A stretch of DNA of 64,000 bases from Acidobacteriota bacterium. GTDB lineage: Bacteria > Acidobacteriota > Thermoanaerobaculia > Gp7-AA8. Made by a program: the position numbers and the translations under genes. This document shows, in pieces, positions 28,073 to 36,750 of the stretch. Position 1 is the first letter of the stretch, and every line of letters begins with the position of its first letter. The DNA is taken from contig JAFATB010000012.1 in NCBI GenBank assembly GCA_019244185.1, forward strand, positions 62,001 through 126,000, written 5' to 3'. Under the pieces are notes generated by a model. That model was not told the origin of the DNA and ran no database searches. It saw only the letters and a program-made list of their open reading frames with translations.

Positions 28073-29899
28073 ATGACGGCACGCGGCGCAGCGACGATGA
28101 GCGGCCTCGCCGCCGCGTTTCTCGTCACGCTGCTGCTCGCCGCCGACGTCCCTGCCGCGCTCGAGTTGCCAGCGCGCGATCTCGCGTTGCGCCTGCTGCC
28201 GCGGCGTCCCGCGCGCGCGACCGCGATCGTCGCCATCGATGAACGCTCCGTGCGCGCGGTCGGACCGTGGCCGTGGCCGCGCGCGACGCTCGCGCGGCTC
28301 GTCGACCGCGCCGCGGACGCGGGCGCGCGCGCGGCGATCGTCGACATCCTGCTGACGGAAGCGCGTCCCGGCGACGAGCTGCTCGCACGCGCGATGAAAC
28401 GGCTGCCGTCGATTGCGGTGTGCGTGCTCGCGGAACGCGGGCAGTGGCTCGTCCCCGCGCCGGCATTCGACAGTTCCGCGATCGTCGCGCACGGCAACTT
28501 CGAGCTCGATCGCGATGGCATCCTGCGCCGTTTCGCGTCGACGAAACAGGATCGCAGCCGCGCGTTCGCCGCTGTGTCCTTCGAGGCCGCGTCGTTCATC
28601 CGCGTGACGGCAGTGCCGGTCGGCCGCTCCGTCGCGCCGGCGTTTCGCACCGCGCCGCGCGACGTGCCGGTCGTGAGCGCCGTCGACGTGCTGCGCGACC
28701 CGAACGCCTCGCGCTCTCTGCGCGGAAAGCTCGTCTTCATCGGGCCGACCGCGCTCGGACTCGGCGACCGCGTGCTGACGCCCGTCTCCGCGCGACTCGC
28801 GCCCGACACCGGCGTCTCCGTGCACGCCGCGGCCACCGAGTCGATCCTGCGCAACGAAGACGTGCGCGCGTTGCCGCCGCTCGCCGGCGGCGCGTTCGCG
28901 GGCATCGTCGCCGGAACGATCGTCGGCGTGCGTCGCCGCGCGCGCGGCGTCCGCGTCATCGTCGCGGGCGCGTTTCTCCTCGCGATTCTCGGCGGCGGCT
29001 ACGCGCTCCTCGCGAGCACCGGCATCGCCGTTCCGTCGGTGACGCTGATGCTCGCGCTGCTCGTCGCCGCCGGCGGCGCGGAAGCGACGCGCATGGCCTC
29101 GCGCCTGCGCCAGAGCCGCGAGGCCGCCGCGCGGCTCGAGACGAACCTCGGCTACGCGTCCGCGGCTCCCGGCGACGAAGTCGGCCTGCGCCTCGAGGAG
29201 ATCGCCACGCGGCTCGCGGAGCGCCGCGCGCAGGAGCTCGAATCGCAGCGCGTCCTCGCGCACGAGCTCAAGACGCCGCTCGCGTCGATGCGCAGCCTCA
29301 CGCAGCTCCTCGGCGGCTTCGAGCTCTCCGACGCCGAGCGCCGCCGCGTCACCTCGCTCCTCGAGGCGGAAGCGGGCAAACTGCAGCTGATGGTCTCGGG
29401 CCTGCTCGATCTCGAACGCCTCGCGCTGCGCAACTTCGACTCCGCGTCCGCCGTCACAGACCTCGGCACGCTCGCCGCCGCGCGCGTCGAGCTGCTGCGC
29501 GCGAGCGCCGATCGTCCGGTCGCCGTCGACGCGCCGCCGGGCATCCGCGTGCGCGGCGATGCGATCCTGCTCGAGCGCATCATCGACAATCTCGTGACCA
29601 ACGCCATGAAGTACACGCCGCCGCGGACGCCCGTGCACGTCGCCGTCGAACGACGCGACGGCATCGCGCTGCTCGCCGTCGAAGATCGCGGACGCGGCAT
29701 TCCGACGAGCGAACGTGCACGCGTGTTTCAACGCTTCGCGCGCGGCTCGACGGCGGCGGGCACGGAAGGCCTCGGGCTCGGACTCGCGCTGGTCGCCGAG
29801 GTCGCGCGGTGGCATCGAGGTGAGGTCGCGGTGGAAGATGCGCAGGGCGGCGGCGCGCGTTTCGTCGTGACGTTGCCGCTGATCGAGGATGAACGCTGA
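28073..29899 (+). CDS. CHASE2-domain sensor histidine kinase
   Basis: 608 residues. After an N-terminal helix (about 9-27), a CHASE2-like extracytoplasmic domain (about 40-265) has TAIVAIDERSVRAVGPWPWPR and KLVFIGPTALGLGD. Three membrane helices (about 275-345) follow. The kinase core has the phosphoacceptor in RVLAHELKTPLASMRSL, N box DNLVTNAMKYTPP, VEDRGRGI and GLGLGLALV. It probably phosphorylates the NtrC-type regulator whose ATG overlaps its stop (TGATG). The signal is unknown. Confidence 0.92.
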   Translation: MTARGAATMSGLAAAFLVTLLLAADVPAALELPARDLALRLLPRRPARATAIVAIDERSVRAVGPWPWPRATLARLVDRAADAGARAAIVDILLTEARPGDELLARAMKRLPSIAVCVLAERGQWLVPAPAFDSSAIVAHGNFELDRDGILRRFASTKQDRSRAFAAVSFEAASFIRVTAVPVGRSVAPAFRTAPRDVPVVSAVDVLRDPNASRSLRGKLVFIGPTALGLGDRVLTPVSARLAPDTGVSVHAAATESILRNEDVRALPPLAGGAFAGIVAGTIVGVRRRARGVRVIVAGAFLLAILGGGYALLASTGIAVPSVTLMLALLVAAGGAEATRMASRLRQSREAAARLETNLGYASAAPGDEVGLRLEEIATRLAERRAQELESQRVLAHELKTPLASMRSLTQLLGGFELSDAERRRVTSLLEAEAGKLQLMVSGLLDLERLALRNFDSASAVTDLGTLAAARVELLRASADRPVAVDAPPGIRVRGDAILLERIIDNLVTNAMKYTPPRTPVHVAVERRDGIALLAVEDRGRGIPTSERARVFQRFARGSTAAGTEGLGLGLALVAEVARWHRGEVAVEDAQGGGARFVVTLPLIEDER

Positions 29900-31260
29900 T
29901 GGCCACCGTGCTCGTGGTCGATGACGACGCCGGCATCCGCGAGAGCGTCGTGCTCGCGCTGACGAAAGTGGGCCATCGCACGCTGCAGGCCGACAGCGCG
30001 GGCGCGGCGCTGCAACTGCTGCGCGACCATCGCGTCGACCTCGTCGTCAGCGACATCTACATGCCCGGCGACGACGGCCTCGCGCTGCTGCGCGCGATCT
30101 CCGAGCGCCGCGATCCGCCGCGCGTCATTCTGATGACCGCACGCGGCACGATCGAGACGACCGCGCTCGCGCAGCGCTTTGGCGCGTTCGACTACCTGGC
30201 AAAACCGTTCGAGCTCTCCGAGCTCGTCGCGCGCGTCGGCGCGGCCACACGGCGCGTGCCGATTGCGGAAGAGCAAATCGAAGCCGCGCCGCCGTCGCGC
30301 ATCATCGGCTCGCATCCGTCGATGGTGGCGATGTACAAGGCCATCGCGCGCGTCGCGCCGCTGCGCGTGCCGGTGCTGATCCTCGGCGAGAGCGGCAGCG
30401 GCAAGGAGCTCGTCGCGCAGTCGATCCACGATCTCGGCGACCGCGCGTCGGGGCCGTTCGTCGCGCTCAACTGCGGCGCGATTCCCGACACGCTGCTGGA
30501 AAACGAGCTCTTCGGTTCGACGCGCGGCGCGTTCACGGATTCGCGTCAGGACCGCCGCGGCGCACTCTCGCGCGCGGACGGCGGGACGCTGTTCCTCGAC
30601 GAGATCGGCGACATCTCCGCCGCGTTTCAGGCGAAGCTGCTGCGCTTCCTGCAGGACGGCAGCGTGACGCCGCTCGGCTCCGACAAGAGCCATCGCGTCG
30701 ACGTGCGCGTCGTCGCGGCCACGCATCGCGATCTCAAGCATCTCGTCGCTTCCGGCGCGTTCCGCGAAGATCTCTACTATCGACTGGCGGCCTACGAGAT
30801 CGACGTGCCGCCGCTGCGCGCGCGCCGTTCCGACATCCCGCTGCTCGTCGAGCACTTCCGCCGCCGCATCGCCACGGAGATGCATCGCGAGACGCTTCCC
30901 GGTCCGTCGCGCGCCGTGCTCGACGCGCTCGACGCGTACGACTGGCCGGGCAACGTGCGCCAGCTCGAACAGGTGCTGCGCCGCGCCGCCATCGACTCGA
31001 ACGGTCTCACCGATGCGCGTGCGGTCGAGAGCGCGCTGCAGTCGATCGCGCCGCGCGCGGCGGAGGCGCGCGAGGAGCACGCGGACGAAGCGCCGCGCGA
31101 CGAGCTCGTGTCGCTCGACGAGGCCGAACGGCGCCACATCGTGGCCGTCCTCCGCGCGACGGCGGGGAATCAGACGCAGGCGGCGTTCATTCTGGGCATC
31201 GAACGGAAAACGCTTGCGCGCAAAATGAAGCGTCTCCAGATTTCCCTCGATCAGGAATGA
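29899..31260 (+). CDS. NtrC-family response regulator with altered GAFTGA loop
   Basis: 453 residues: receiver (1-120, phospho-acceptor Asp52 in DLVVSDIYMPG), AAA+ sigma-54 activation domain (about 135-365) and Fis-type HTH (about 405-450, NQTQAAFILGIERKTLARKM). Walker A is GESGSGKE and Walker B is GGTLFLDEIGD. The sigma-54-contact loop reads GAFTDS instead of GAFTGA. GAFTD variants exist in working activators, so sigma-54 dependence is possible but not assured. It is cotranscribed with the CHASE2 kinase and the FecR protein. Confidence 0.92.
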   Translation: MATVLVVDDDAGIRESVVLALTKVGHRTLQADSAGAALQLLRDHRVDLVVSDIYMPGDDGLALLRAISERRDPPRVILMTARGTIETTALAQRFGAFDYLAKPFELSELVARVGAATRRVPIAEEQIEAAPPSRIIGSHPSMVAMYKAIARVAPLRVPVLILGESGSGKELVAQSIHDLGDRASGPFVALNCGAIPDTLLENELFGSTRGAFTDSRQDRRGALSRADGGTLFLDEIGDISAAFQAKLLRFLQDGSVTPLGSDKSHRVDVRVVAATHRDLKHLVASGAFREDLYYRLAAYEIDVPPLRARRSDIPLLVEHFRRRIATEMHRETLPGPSRAVLDALDAYDWPGNVRQLEQVLRRAAIDSNGLTDARAVESALQSIAPRAAEAREEHADEAPRDELVSLDEAERRHIVAVLRATAGNQTQAAFILGIERKTLARKMKRLQISLDQE

Positions 31261-31268
31261 GGCATCGC

Positions 31269-32021
31269 ATGAAACAGGTCCTCGCGTCGCTGTTGACTGT
31301 CTTCGCCGTACAGAGCGCGGTGCCGCAGTCCGCGTTGCTCGACTACCGTTTCGAGGAAGTGCGCCACACCGTGACGCTGACCGCGGAGCACAAGAGCGTC
31401 GTGACGGGCGAGCACGCGCGCAGCGGCGACGGCGTGGAGACGGGCTGGTTCTCGTACGCGCGCATCGCGTCAGCGACGCACCGCGCCGAGTTCGAGCTCT
31501 TCAGCTCGACCAGCGTCACGCTCGCCGGCGGCACGCCTGGCGTCGTGCTCTCGCTCCAGCGCGGCCGCATCCGCGCCGCGTTCGACAAGCTCACCGGCAG
31601 CGAGCCGCGCATCGTGCAGACGCCCGGCGCATTGCTCGCCGTGCGCGGCACGAAGTTCGACGTCGAGGTCGCGCGCGACGGCAACACCACCGTCGACGTC
31701 TTCGAAGGCGTCGTCGAAGTGCGCTCGCCGCTGCAGCACGAGCCGCTCTTCGTGCGCGCGGGAGAGGAGTCGATCTACGGACACGGACGCGCGCCCGCCG
31801 TGCAGCCGATGCCGCAGGATCGCCGCAACAACGCCCCCGGCCACGACGGCGAGCGCGGCACGCAGCCGCACGACGGCTCGCATCGCGACCCGCGCGGCGG
31901 CGACGGCAACGAGCCGGGCAACGGTCCCGGAGGCTTCGGCGGTCCCGATGGTCCGAGCGGACATCAACCGCCTCCGCCGCCGAATCCCGGTCCGCCGCCG
32001 AACAAGCCGCCCGTCGCGTAA
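31269..32021 (+). CDS. Secreted FecR-domain protein with Gly/Pro-rich tail
   Basis: 250 residues from the ATG at 31269, preceded by GAGG at 6 bp. A start at 31257 that overlaps the regulator stop is also possible. A signal peptide (about 1-18) is followed by a FecR-like domain (about 45-165) with IVQTPGALLAVRGTKFDVEV and TTVDVFEGVVEVRS. The final 80 residues are Asp/Gly/His/Pro-rich and disordered, ending in proline runs. Stand-alone FecR proteins outside iron uptake are common next to CHASE2 sensors; a role in detecting envelope ligands is inferred. Confidence 0.85.
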   Translation: MKQVLASLLTVFAVQSAVPQSALLDYRFEEVRHTVTLTAEHKSVVTGEHARSGDGVETGWFSYARIASATHRAEFELFSSTSVTLAGGTPGVVLSLQRGRIRAAFDKLTGSEPRIVQTPGALLAVRGTKFDVEVARDGNTTVDVFEGVVEVRSPLQHEPLFVRAGEESIYGHGRAPAVQPMPQDRRNNAPGHDGERGTQPHDGSHRDPRGGDGNEPGNGPGGFGGPDGPSGHQPPPPPNPGPPPNKPPVA

Positions 32022-32035
32022 CACCGAGTCACTTC

Positions 32036-32073
32036 GACGCGCCGCGCCCCGCGCATACGCATCGCGGCGCGTC
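32036..32073. terminator. 11-bp hairpin after the CHASE2-NtrC-FecR operon
   Basis: GACGCGCCGCG (32036-32046) and CGCGGCGCGTC (32063-32073) are perfect complements with a 16-base loop. It starts 15 bp after the FecR stop. No T-tract follows, so it may act as an RNA end-stabiliser or a factor-assisted terminator. The rest of the gap to 32187 shows only AAAGGAG before the next ATG. Confidence 0.5.
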
Positions 32074-32186
32074 ATTCGATCCCGCTCTGCAACCGTCTCC
32101 TCTCTGCGCGATGCGTGGCACCGCGCTTGAGCTAGTCGTCCGCCCATCGCGGCGGACGCGCTCCGCCGGAAAAGGAGATCAAGCAG

Positions 32187-32744
32187 ATGAAACGCACACT
32201 GGTTCTCGTACTCGCAATGTGGATGATCGCGGCCGTCGCCAGCGCGAACGGCGGTGGTCATGGCGGCCCGCCTCCAAGCGGCTTCGACGATCGCGGCGGC
32301 GATCACGGTGGTGGTCCCGGCGGCGAGCCGCTCATCGTCGGCACCGACGGCACGGTCTACATCACGCGCGGCATCACCGACTCGGCGACGAACACCACGA
32401 CGACCACCGTCAGCGCGATCACGCCCGCGGGCGCCACGGCGTGGACCGTCACGCTTCCGAGCGGCCGCGGTCCGCTGCTCCTGTCGGGCAGCAACCTGCT
32501 CACCGTGCGTGAGACGGAAGCGAGCGACGGCAGCGAGACGTCGACGATCACCGCCATCGCGACGTCGAACGGCGCGACCGCGTGGACGCTCAACCTCAAT
32601 GGCGACGTCACCGGCCTGCGCCCGTTCAGCGGCGGCACGTACGCCACCGTCGTCGTCCCGCCGGCGACGTCGACCGCGAGCCCGACGCGGTCTCTCGTAG
32701 CGATCAGCAACAGCGGCACGATCCTCTGGACGGTGACGTTGTAA
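32187..32744 (+). CDS. Small secreted protein with PQQ-like beta-propeller repeats
   Basis: 185 residues with a signal peptide (MKRTLVLVLAMWMIAAVASA) and AAAGGAG upstream. A Gly/His-rich linker precedes three related strands: ITPAGATAWTVTL, IATSNGATAWTLNL and ISNSGTILWTVTL. Their spacing and the closing Trp resemble blades of PQQ/outer-membrane BamB-like propellers. Three blades cannot close a propeller alone, so it may oligomerise or be a remnant. A strong terminator follows. Function unknown. Confidence 0.7.
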   Translation: MKRTLVLVLAMWMIAAVASANGGGHGGPPPSGFDDRGGDHGGGPGGEPLIVGTDGTVYITRGITDSATNTTTTTVSAITPAGATAWTVTLPSGRGPLLLSGSNLLTVRETEASDGSETSTITAIATSNGATAWTLNLNGDVTGLRPFSGGTYATVVVPPATSTASPTRSLVAISNSGTILWTVTL

Positions 32745-32778
32745 TCCGCCCGCGCACGTGACGTTGTGAGGTCGGCAG

Positions 32779-32817
32779 GGCGCGCGGCGGAGAGCGACCG
32801 TCGCGCGCCTTGTTTTT
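32779..32817 (+). terminator. Rho-independent terminator
   Basis: GGCGCGCG (32779-32786) pairs with CGCGCGCC (32802-32809), and the T-rich run TTGTTTTT follows at 32810-32817. It lies 35 bp after the propeller-like gene and is the clearest intrinsic terminator in the window. Confidence 0.8.
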
Positions 32818-32866
32818 CACGGTTCCATCTTTACGGCGTCGTGCAATTCCGTTAGCGTCATCCGCC

Positions 32867-34300
32867 ATGCACGTCAGACGCTCGCTCCTGCTCCTCGTGA
32901 TGCTCGCGTCCCCCTTCGTCGTGGCCGCGCAGCAGAAATCGATCCTCTTCGACGCCGCGCATCAGCAGACCGCCGGCAACGCCGACTGGACACTCGACGA
33001 AGACTCGTGCGGTACCGCCCAACGCTACCCGACGCCCGATCAGGCGGGCATCACCTCCGCAACCAGCGAGACGTACTGGTCGGGCGCCTTCTCCGCGATG
33101 GGCGTCGATCTCGTGAAGAAAGGCTTTCACGTCGAAAGCCTTCCCAACGGCGGACGACTCTCGTACAACGACACCTCGAACGCGCAGGACCTCAAGAACT
33201 ACAACGTGCTCGTGCTGCCGGAGCCGAACGTGCGCTACACGGCGGCGGAGATCACCGCGATCCGCAATTTCGTCACGAACGGCGGCGGCCTCCTGATGAT
33301 CTCCGATCACGCCGGCTCCGACCGCAACAACGACGGCTACGACGCGACGAAGATCTTCAACGAGGTCATGGGCTCTCCGAGCGTCTTCGGCATCACCTTC
33401 AACACGAACTCGAGCGACCGCACCTACGGCTGGTTCGACGATCATCCCGACGGCAACTTCACCACCGACACGTCGTCGCCCATCATCTACACGGGCAAGT
33501 TCGGCAATCCCTCTTCCTCGCGCGGCCTCGGGCTCTTCGGCTCGACGTCGATGACGCTCGCCTCGCCCGCGAAAGGTCACATCTGGCGCACCGTCGCCAC
33601 GCACGACACGTCCAGCGGCGTGACGTTCGCGACGTCGACGTACGGCAATGGACGCGTCGCGGCGTTCGGCGATTCGTCCGCCGCCGAAGACGCGACGAAC
33701 AACTGCGGCCACACCACCTACCTCGGCTACAACGATCCGTCCTACGACAACGGTCTCATCATCGCCAACGCGATCGCGTGGCTCGCCAACGGGACGGTGA
33801 CGCAGCCGCCGCCCACCGGCACCGACATCTCCGGCTGGAAAGTCGTGCAGGCCAACAGCGCGATCACGTACACCATCCCCGCGGGAACGACGATTCCGGC
33901 GAACGGCTACGTCGTCATCGCCCGTCAGGCGACGAAGGCGCAGTTCGAATCGTTCTGGGGCCGCACGCTCGCGTCGAACGTCGTCTTCATCAACAGCAAC
34001 GGCGCGTTCCCGCAGATCAACGGCGACGAGACGTACACGCTGAAGAATGCGTCGAGCACGACCATCGATGGACCGACCATCGCGATGGCGAGCGCCGCGA
34101 GCAAGTCCGTGCAGCGCAAGGATCCGTGCAACGCCGCCGGCACGTCGACGAGCTGGAACGTCCTCGCCACGACCTCCGCGACGCCCGGCTCCGGCGCCGG
34201 CGCCGGCTGCGCGAAAGGCGTCGTCATCAACGAGTTCTCCGACGCCGACGGCACGAACAACTACGTCTACGAGTTCGTCGAGCTGCATAACGACAAATAG
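32867..34300 (+). CDS. Secreted protein: GATase-like domain followed by lamin-tail-like domains
   Basis: 477 residues from the ATG at 32867 with a signal peptide (about 1-21). Residues about 22-310 look like a class I glutamine-amidotransferase-like or DUF4350-type sandwich (KSILFDAAHQQ, YNVLVLPEPNVRYT, GGGLLMISDHAGSDRNNDGYD). A lamin-tail-like beta-domain (about 320-440) has ISGWKVVQANSAITYTIPAG and PANGYVVIARQ. A second lamin-tail start (VVINEFSDADG...YEFVELHNDK) is cut off by the stop codon after about 27 residues. Probably an exported adhesion or carbohydrate-interacting protein; no catalytic residues assigned. Confidence 0.75.
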   Translation: MHVRRSLLLLVMLASPFVVAAQQKSILFDAAHQQTAGNADWTLDEDSCGTAQRYPTPDQAGITSATSETYWSGAFSAMGVDLVKKGFHVESLPNGGRLSYNDTSNAQDLKNYNVLVLPEPNVRYTAAEITAIRNFVTNGGGLLMISDHAGSDRNNDGYDATKIFNEVMGSPSVFGITFNTNSSDRTYGWFDDHPDGNFTTDTSSPIIYTGKFGNPSSSRGLGLFGSTSMTLASPAKGHIWRTVATHDTSSGVTFATSTYGNGRVAAFGDSSAAEDATNNCGHTTYLGYNDPSYDNGLIIANAIAWLANGTVTQPPPTGTDISGWKVVQANSAITYTIPAGTTIPANGYVVIARQATKAQFESFWGRTLASNVVFINSNGAFPQINGDETYTLKNASSTTIDGPTIAMASAASKSVQRKDPCNAAGTSTSWNVLATTSATPGSGAGAGCAKGVVINEFSDADGTNNYVYEFVELHNDK

Positions 34301-34324
34301 GCGGCGCACAAGCGCCGCCTATTT
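34295..34324. terminator. 13-bp perfect bidirectional hairpin over a stop codon
   Basis: AAATAGGCGGCGC (34295-34307) and GCGCCGCCTATTT (34312-34324) pair perfectly around ACAA. Each strand ends in a short ATTT. The left arm contains the TAG stop of the lamin-tail protein, and the element separates it from the convergent LecA-like gene. Confidence 0.7.
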
Positions 34325-34353
34325 GCCTCCGCTTCGCGACGCGCGCGTGCGCA

Positions 34354-34758
34354 TCACGGCAGCGGACCGTTGTACACGGCCACCGTCGCCGTGACCTCGC
34401 CCGTGTTGTCGGCGTTGTTGATGTCCCAGTAGTAGAGCGACAGACGTCCCGGCGCGAGGATGGTCATCTCCAGCCGCGTCCCCACGGCGAAGAACGTCTT
34501 GCCGGCGTCGAGGCTGCCGATGAGGCTCCCGTAGAGGAACGAGTAGTTGCCGTGCGTGAAGAGGCCGAAGTTGCCGCCCTGCGGATTGCCGAGGCCGTTC
34601 GCGTTGGAGGTGCGGTTCGCGGCGCCGGCGCTCCACGTGTCGTCGGGCGACGCGCTGATCGTCAGCAGCTGTCCCGGCTGTAATGAGACGTTGGTATTGA
34701 GCGGCGCGCCGCCGCTGATGCTGTTGTCTTTTGCTTTCACAATGAAATCGTGAGCCAT
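34354..34758 (-). CDS. LecA (PA-IL)-like jelly-roll protein, no signal peptide
   Basis: 134 residues from the ATG at 34758 with AGGAG 7 bp upstream. Length, all-beta pattern and several motifs resemble the galactose-binding lectin LecA: LQPGQLLTISASPDDTW, a SLIGSLDAGKTFFAVGT strand pair, then LSLYYWDINNADNTGEV where LecA has its calcium-binding YNDVPGTYGNNSG loop. Asp and Asn residues in that loop could bind calcium. Like LecA it lacks a signal peptide. Identification is from fold-level resemblance only. It is a monocistronic unit convergent with the lamin-tail gene. Confidence 0.55.
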   Translation of the reverse strand: MAHDFIVKAKDNSISGGAPLNTNVSLQPGQLLTISASPDDTWSAGAANRTSNANGLGNPQGGNFGLFTHGNYSFLYGSLIGSLDAGKTFFAVGTRLEMTILAPGRLSLYYWDINNADNTGEVTATVAVYNGPLP

Positions 34759-34964
34759 GGGGATTCTCCTTTTTCTGCAATTTCCGTTGATTGCATGTCG
34801 TCGCGGGGCCGGCCGTTTGTCGATGCACCGGTGTAGTGCGGGCTCGGCTGAAAGCGTTTCATCCGCAGCGTTGCGGCATTGATTGCGAGCGCGATTTATA
34901 GCCGCGTCAGCTGCAATAGACCGGTGCACCCTTTGCACTTCTCGCAACGGGAGGACTCAGTCAA
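34759..34964. promoter_or_regulatory. 206-bp divergent intergenic region
   Basis: This gap separates the LecA-like gene and the alcohol dehydrogenase gene and must hold both promoters. TGCACCGGT (34824-34832) and its reverse complement ACCGGTGCA (34920-34928) flank the centre. I see no convincing -10/-35 pair and no ORF. Confidence 0.35.
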
Positions 34965-36113
34965 ATGCGAGCAATGACCTATCGCGGACCGTTCCGTGTC
35001 CGCGTGGAAACGAAGCCCGATCCGGAGATCCTGCATCCGAACGATGCCATCGTGCGCGTGACGCGCGCGGCGATCTGCGGCTCGGACATCCACCTCTACC
35101 ATGGCCTCATGGCCGACACGCGCGTCGGCCAGACGTTCGGACACGAATTCATCGGCGTCGTCGAAGAAGTCGGCCCCGAGGTCGACAATCTGAAGGCGGG
35201 CGACAAGGTGCTCGTCCCGTTCAATGTCTGCTGCGGCACGTGCTACTTCTGTTCGCGCGGGCTCTACGGCAACTGCCACAACACGAATCCGAACGCGACC
35301 GCCGTCGGCGGCATCTACGGCTACTCGCACACGTGCGGCGGCTACGACGGCGGACAGGCGGAGTACGTGCGCGTGCCGTTCGCGAACTTCGGACCGACGA
35401 TCATCCCCGACGACATCGACGACGACGACGCGCTGATGCTCACCGACGCGCTGCCCACCGGCTACCACGCCGCGCAGATGGGCGACATTCAGGAAGGGCA
35501 GACCGTCGTCATTTTCGGCGCCGGCCCGGTCGGCATCTACGCCGCGCGCTGCGCGTGGCTGATGGGCGCGGGGCGCGTGATCGTCACGGATCACCTCGAC
35601 TACCGGCTCGAGTTCGTCAGCCGCTACGGTCCCGCGGAGACGATCAACTTCACGCACCTCAAAGATCCGGTGGTCTACTTCAAGAAGATCACCGACTTCG
35701 TCGGTCCCGACGTCTGCATCGACGCGGTCGGCTGCGATGCGTCCGGCAGCATGCTGCAGGCGCTGGCGGGCTTCCACCTGAAGCTGCAGGCCGGCAATGC
35801 GGTCGCGCTGCACTGGGCGATCAACTCCGTGCGCAAAGGCGGCACGGTGGTGATCATCGGCGCGTACGGTCCGCCGTACAACCTCGTGCCGATCGGCAGC
35901 GCGATGAACAAAGGCCTCACCATTCACGCGAACCAGGCGCCGGTGAAGCGGCAGCTGCCGCGGCTTTTCGAGCACATCCGCAACGGCTACATCAAACCGA
36001 GCGAGATCATCACGCACCGCTTCCCGCTCGAAGACATCGCCGAGGCGTATCGCGTCTTCACCAGCAAACTCGATGGCTGCATCAAGCCGATCGTGATGCC
36101 CACCGCGGCGTAG
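34965..36113 (+). CDS. Zinc-dependent alcohol dehydrogenase (formaldehyde-dehydrogenase-like MDR)
   Basis: 382 residues. Catalytic zinc ligands are in RAAICGSDIHLYHG and GHEFIGVVEEVG. The structural zinc lobe is CCGTCYFCSRGLYGNC. The NAD-binding motif is VVIFGAGPVGIYAARCA. The long GGIYGYSHTCGGYDGGQAEYVRV insertion region (split around residue 118-138) is typical of the glutathione-independent formaldehyde dehydrogenase-like branch. It oxidises an alcohol or aldehyde with NAD; substrate not determinable. The next gene follows after 13 bp and is probably cotranscribed. Confidence 0.9.
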   Translation: MRAMTYRGPFRVRVETKPDPEILHPNDAIVRVTRAAICGSDIHLYHGLMADTRVGQTFGHEFIGVVEEVGPEVDNLKAGDKVLVPFNVCCGTCYFCSRGLYGNCHNTNPNATAVGGIYGYSHTCGGYDGGQAEYVRVPFANFGPTIIPDDIDDDDALMLTDALPTGYHAAQMGDIQEGQTVVIFGAGPVGIYAARCAWLMGAGRVIVTDHLDYRLEFVSRYGPAETINFTHLKDPVVYFKKITDFVGPDVCIDAVGCDASGSMLQALAGFHLKLQAGNAVALHWAINSVRKGGTVVIIGAYGPPYNLVPIGSAMNKGLTIHANQAPVKRQLPRLFEHIRNGYIKPSEIITHRFPLEDIAEAYRVFTSKLDGCIKPIVMPTAA

Positions 36114-36126
36114 GAAGGAGCGAGCC

Positions 36127-36750
36127 ATGACCATACGCTATGAAGAAGATCACCGGCAGCATTCGACGCGGCCGACGCGCACGACCGTCGACTCCGCGCA
36201 CGCGAAGCGGACGCGCGGCGAAGATCCCGCGCCGTCGCCACATCACGAGTTCAACGGCGTGCCCGCGAACTATCGCGAGATCAACGGCTGGGGCGCCGAT
36301 CTCGATCCGAAGAACCGGCCGTCGTTTCCGATGGAGTACCCGTCCGACGTCAAGACCGCGCGCGGTCCGGTCAAGCACTGGCAGCAGCCGCACACGAAAA
36401 TCCATCAGTCGAATGAACATCCCGGCCTCACGCCCGTCTTCGGCGAGGCGGTGCCGCCGCACGGCCTCAGCGGTCTGCTGCGCGACTACGCGTATCAGTA
36501 CGGCGAAGGCACGACGCGCCACTGGATGACGCTGATGCTCGCCGACCGCGTGGACATCGTCGAGAGCATGGTCGTCGACGCGTTCCGCGGACGTCCCGAC
36601 AACTACGTGAAGGAAAAAGCCTGGAGCGCGAAGATCAAATACGCGGACGCCGAACAGCGCCGCCGCTACCTCTACTACGGTGCGGCGGCGCTCGGCGCGA
36701 TCGCGGTCGGCATCACGCTCAGCCGCGTGTTCGCGGACCACGAGGATTAA
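36127..36750 (+). CDS. Unknown protein with one C-terminal membrane helix, paired with the dehydrogenase
   Basis: 207 residues with GGAAGGAG upstream. The first half is polar, His/Pro-rich and probably partly disordered (WGADLDPKNRPSFPMEYPSD is the best-ordered motif). The second half has a helical segment HWMTLMLADRVDIVESMVVDAFRG (split, about 133-158) and a membrane helix (about 179-198, YYGAAALGAIAVGITLSRVF), leaving the bulk in the cytoplasm. I do not recognise the family. Its close spacing after the dehydrogenase suggests a linked role. It overlaps the DoxX gene tail to tail by 4 bp. Confidence 0.68.
   Translation: MTIRYEEDHRQHSTRPTRTTVDSAHAKRTRGEDPAPSPHHEFNGVPANYREINGWGADLDPKNRPSFPMEYPSDVKTARGPVKHWQQPHTKIHQSNEHPGLTPVFGEAVPPHGLSGLLRDYAYQYGEGTTRHWMTLMLADRVDIVESMVVDAFRGRPDNYVKEKAWSAKIKYADAEQRRRYLYYGAAALGAIAVGITLSRVFADHED

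Noticed and set aside
29899..31260. Loss of the sigma-54 loop as proof of a sigma-70 regulator
   Set aside because: GAFTD variants retain the key GAFT residues and occur in functional sigma-54 activators, so no such conclusion is justified.
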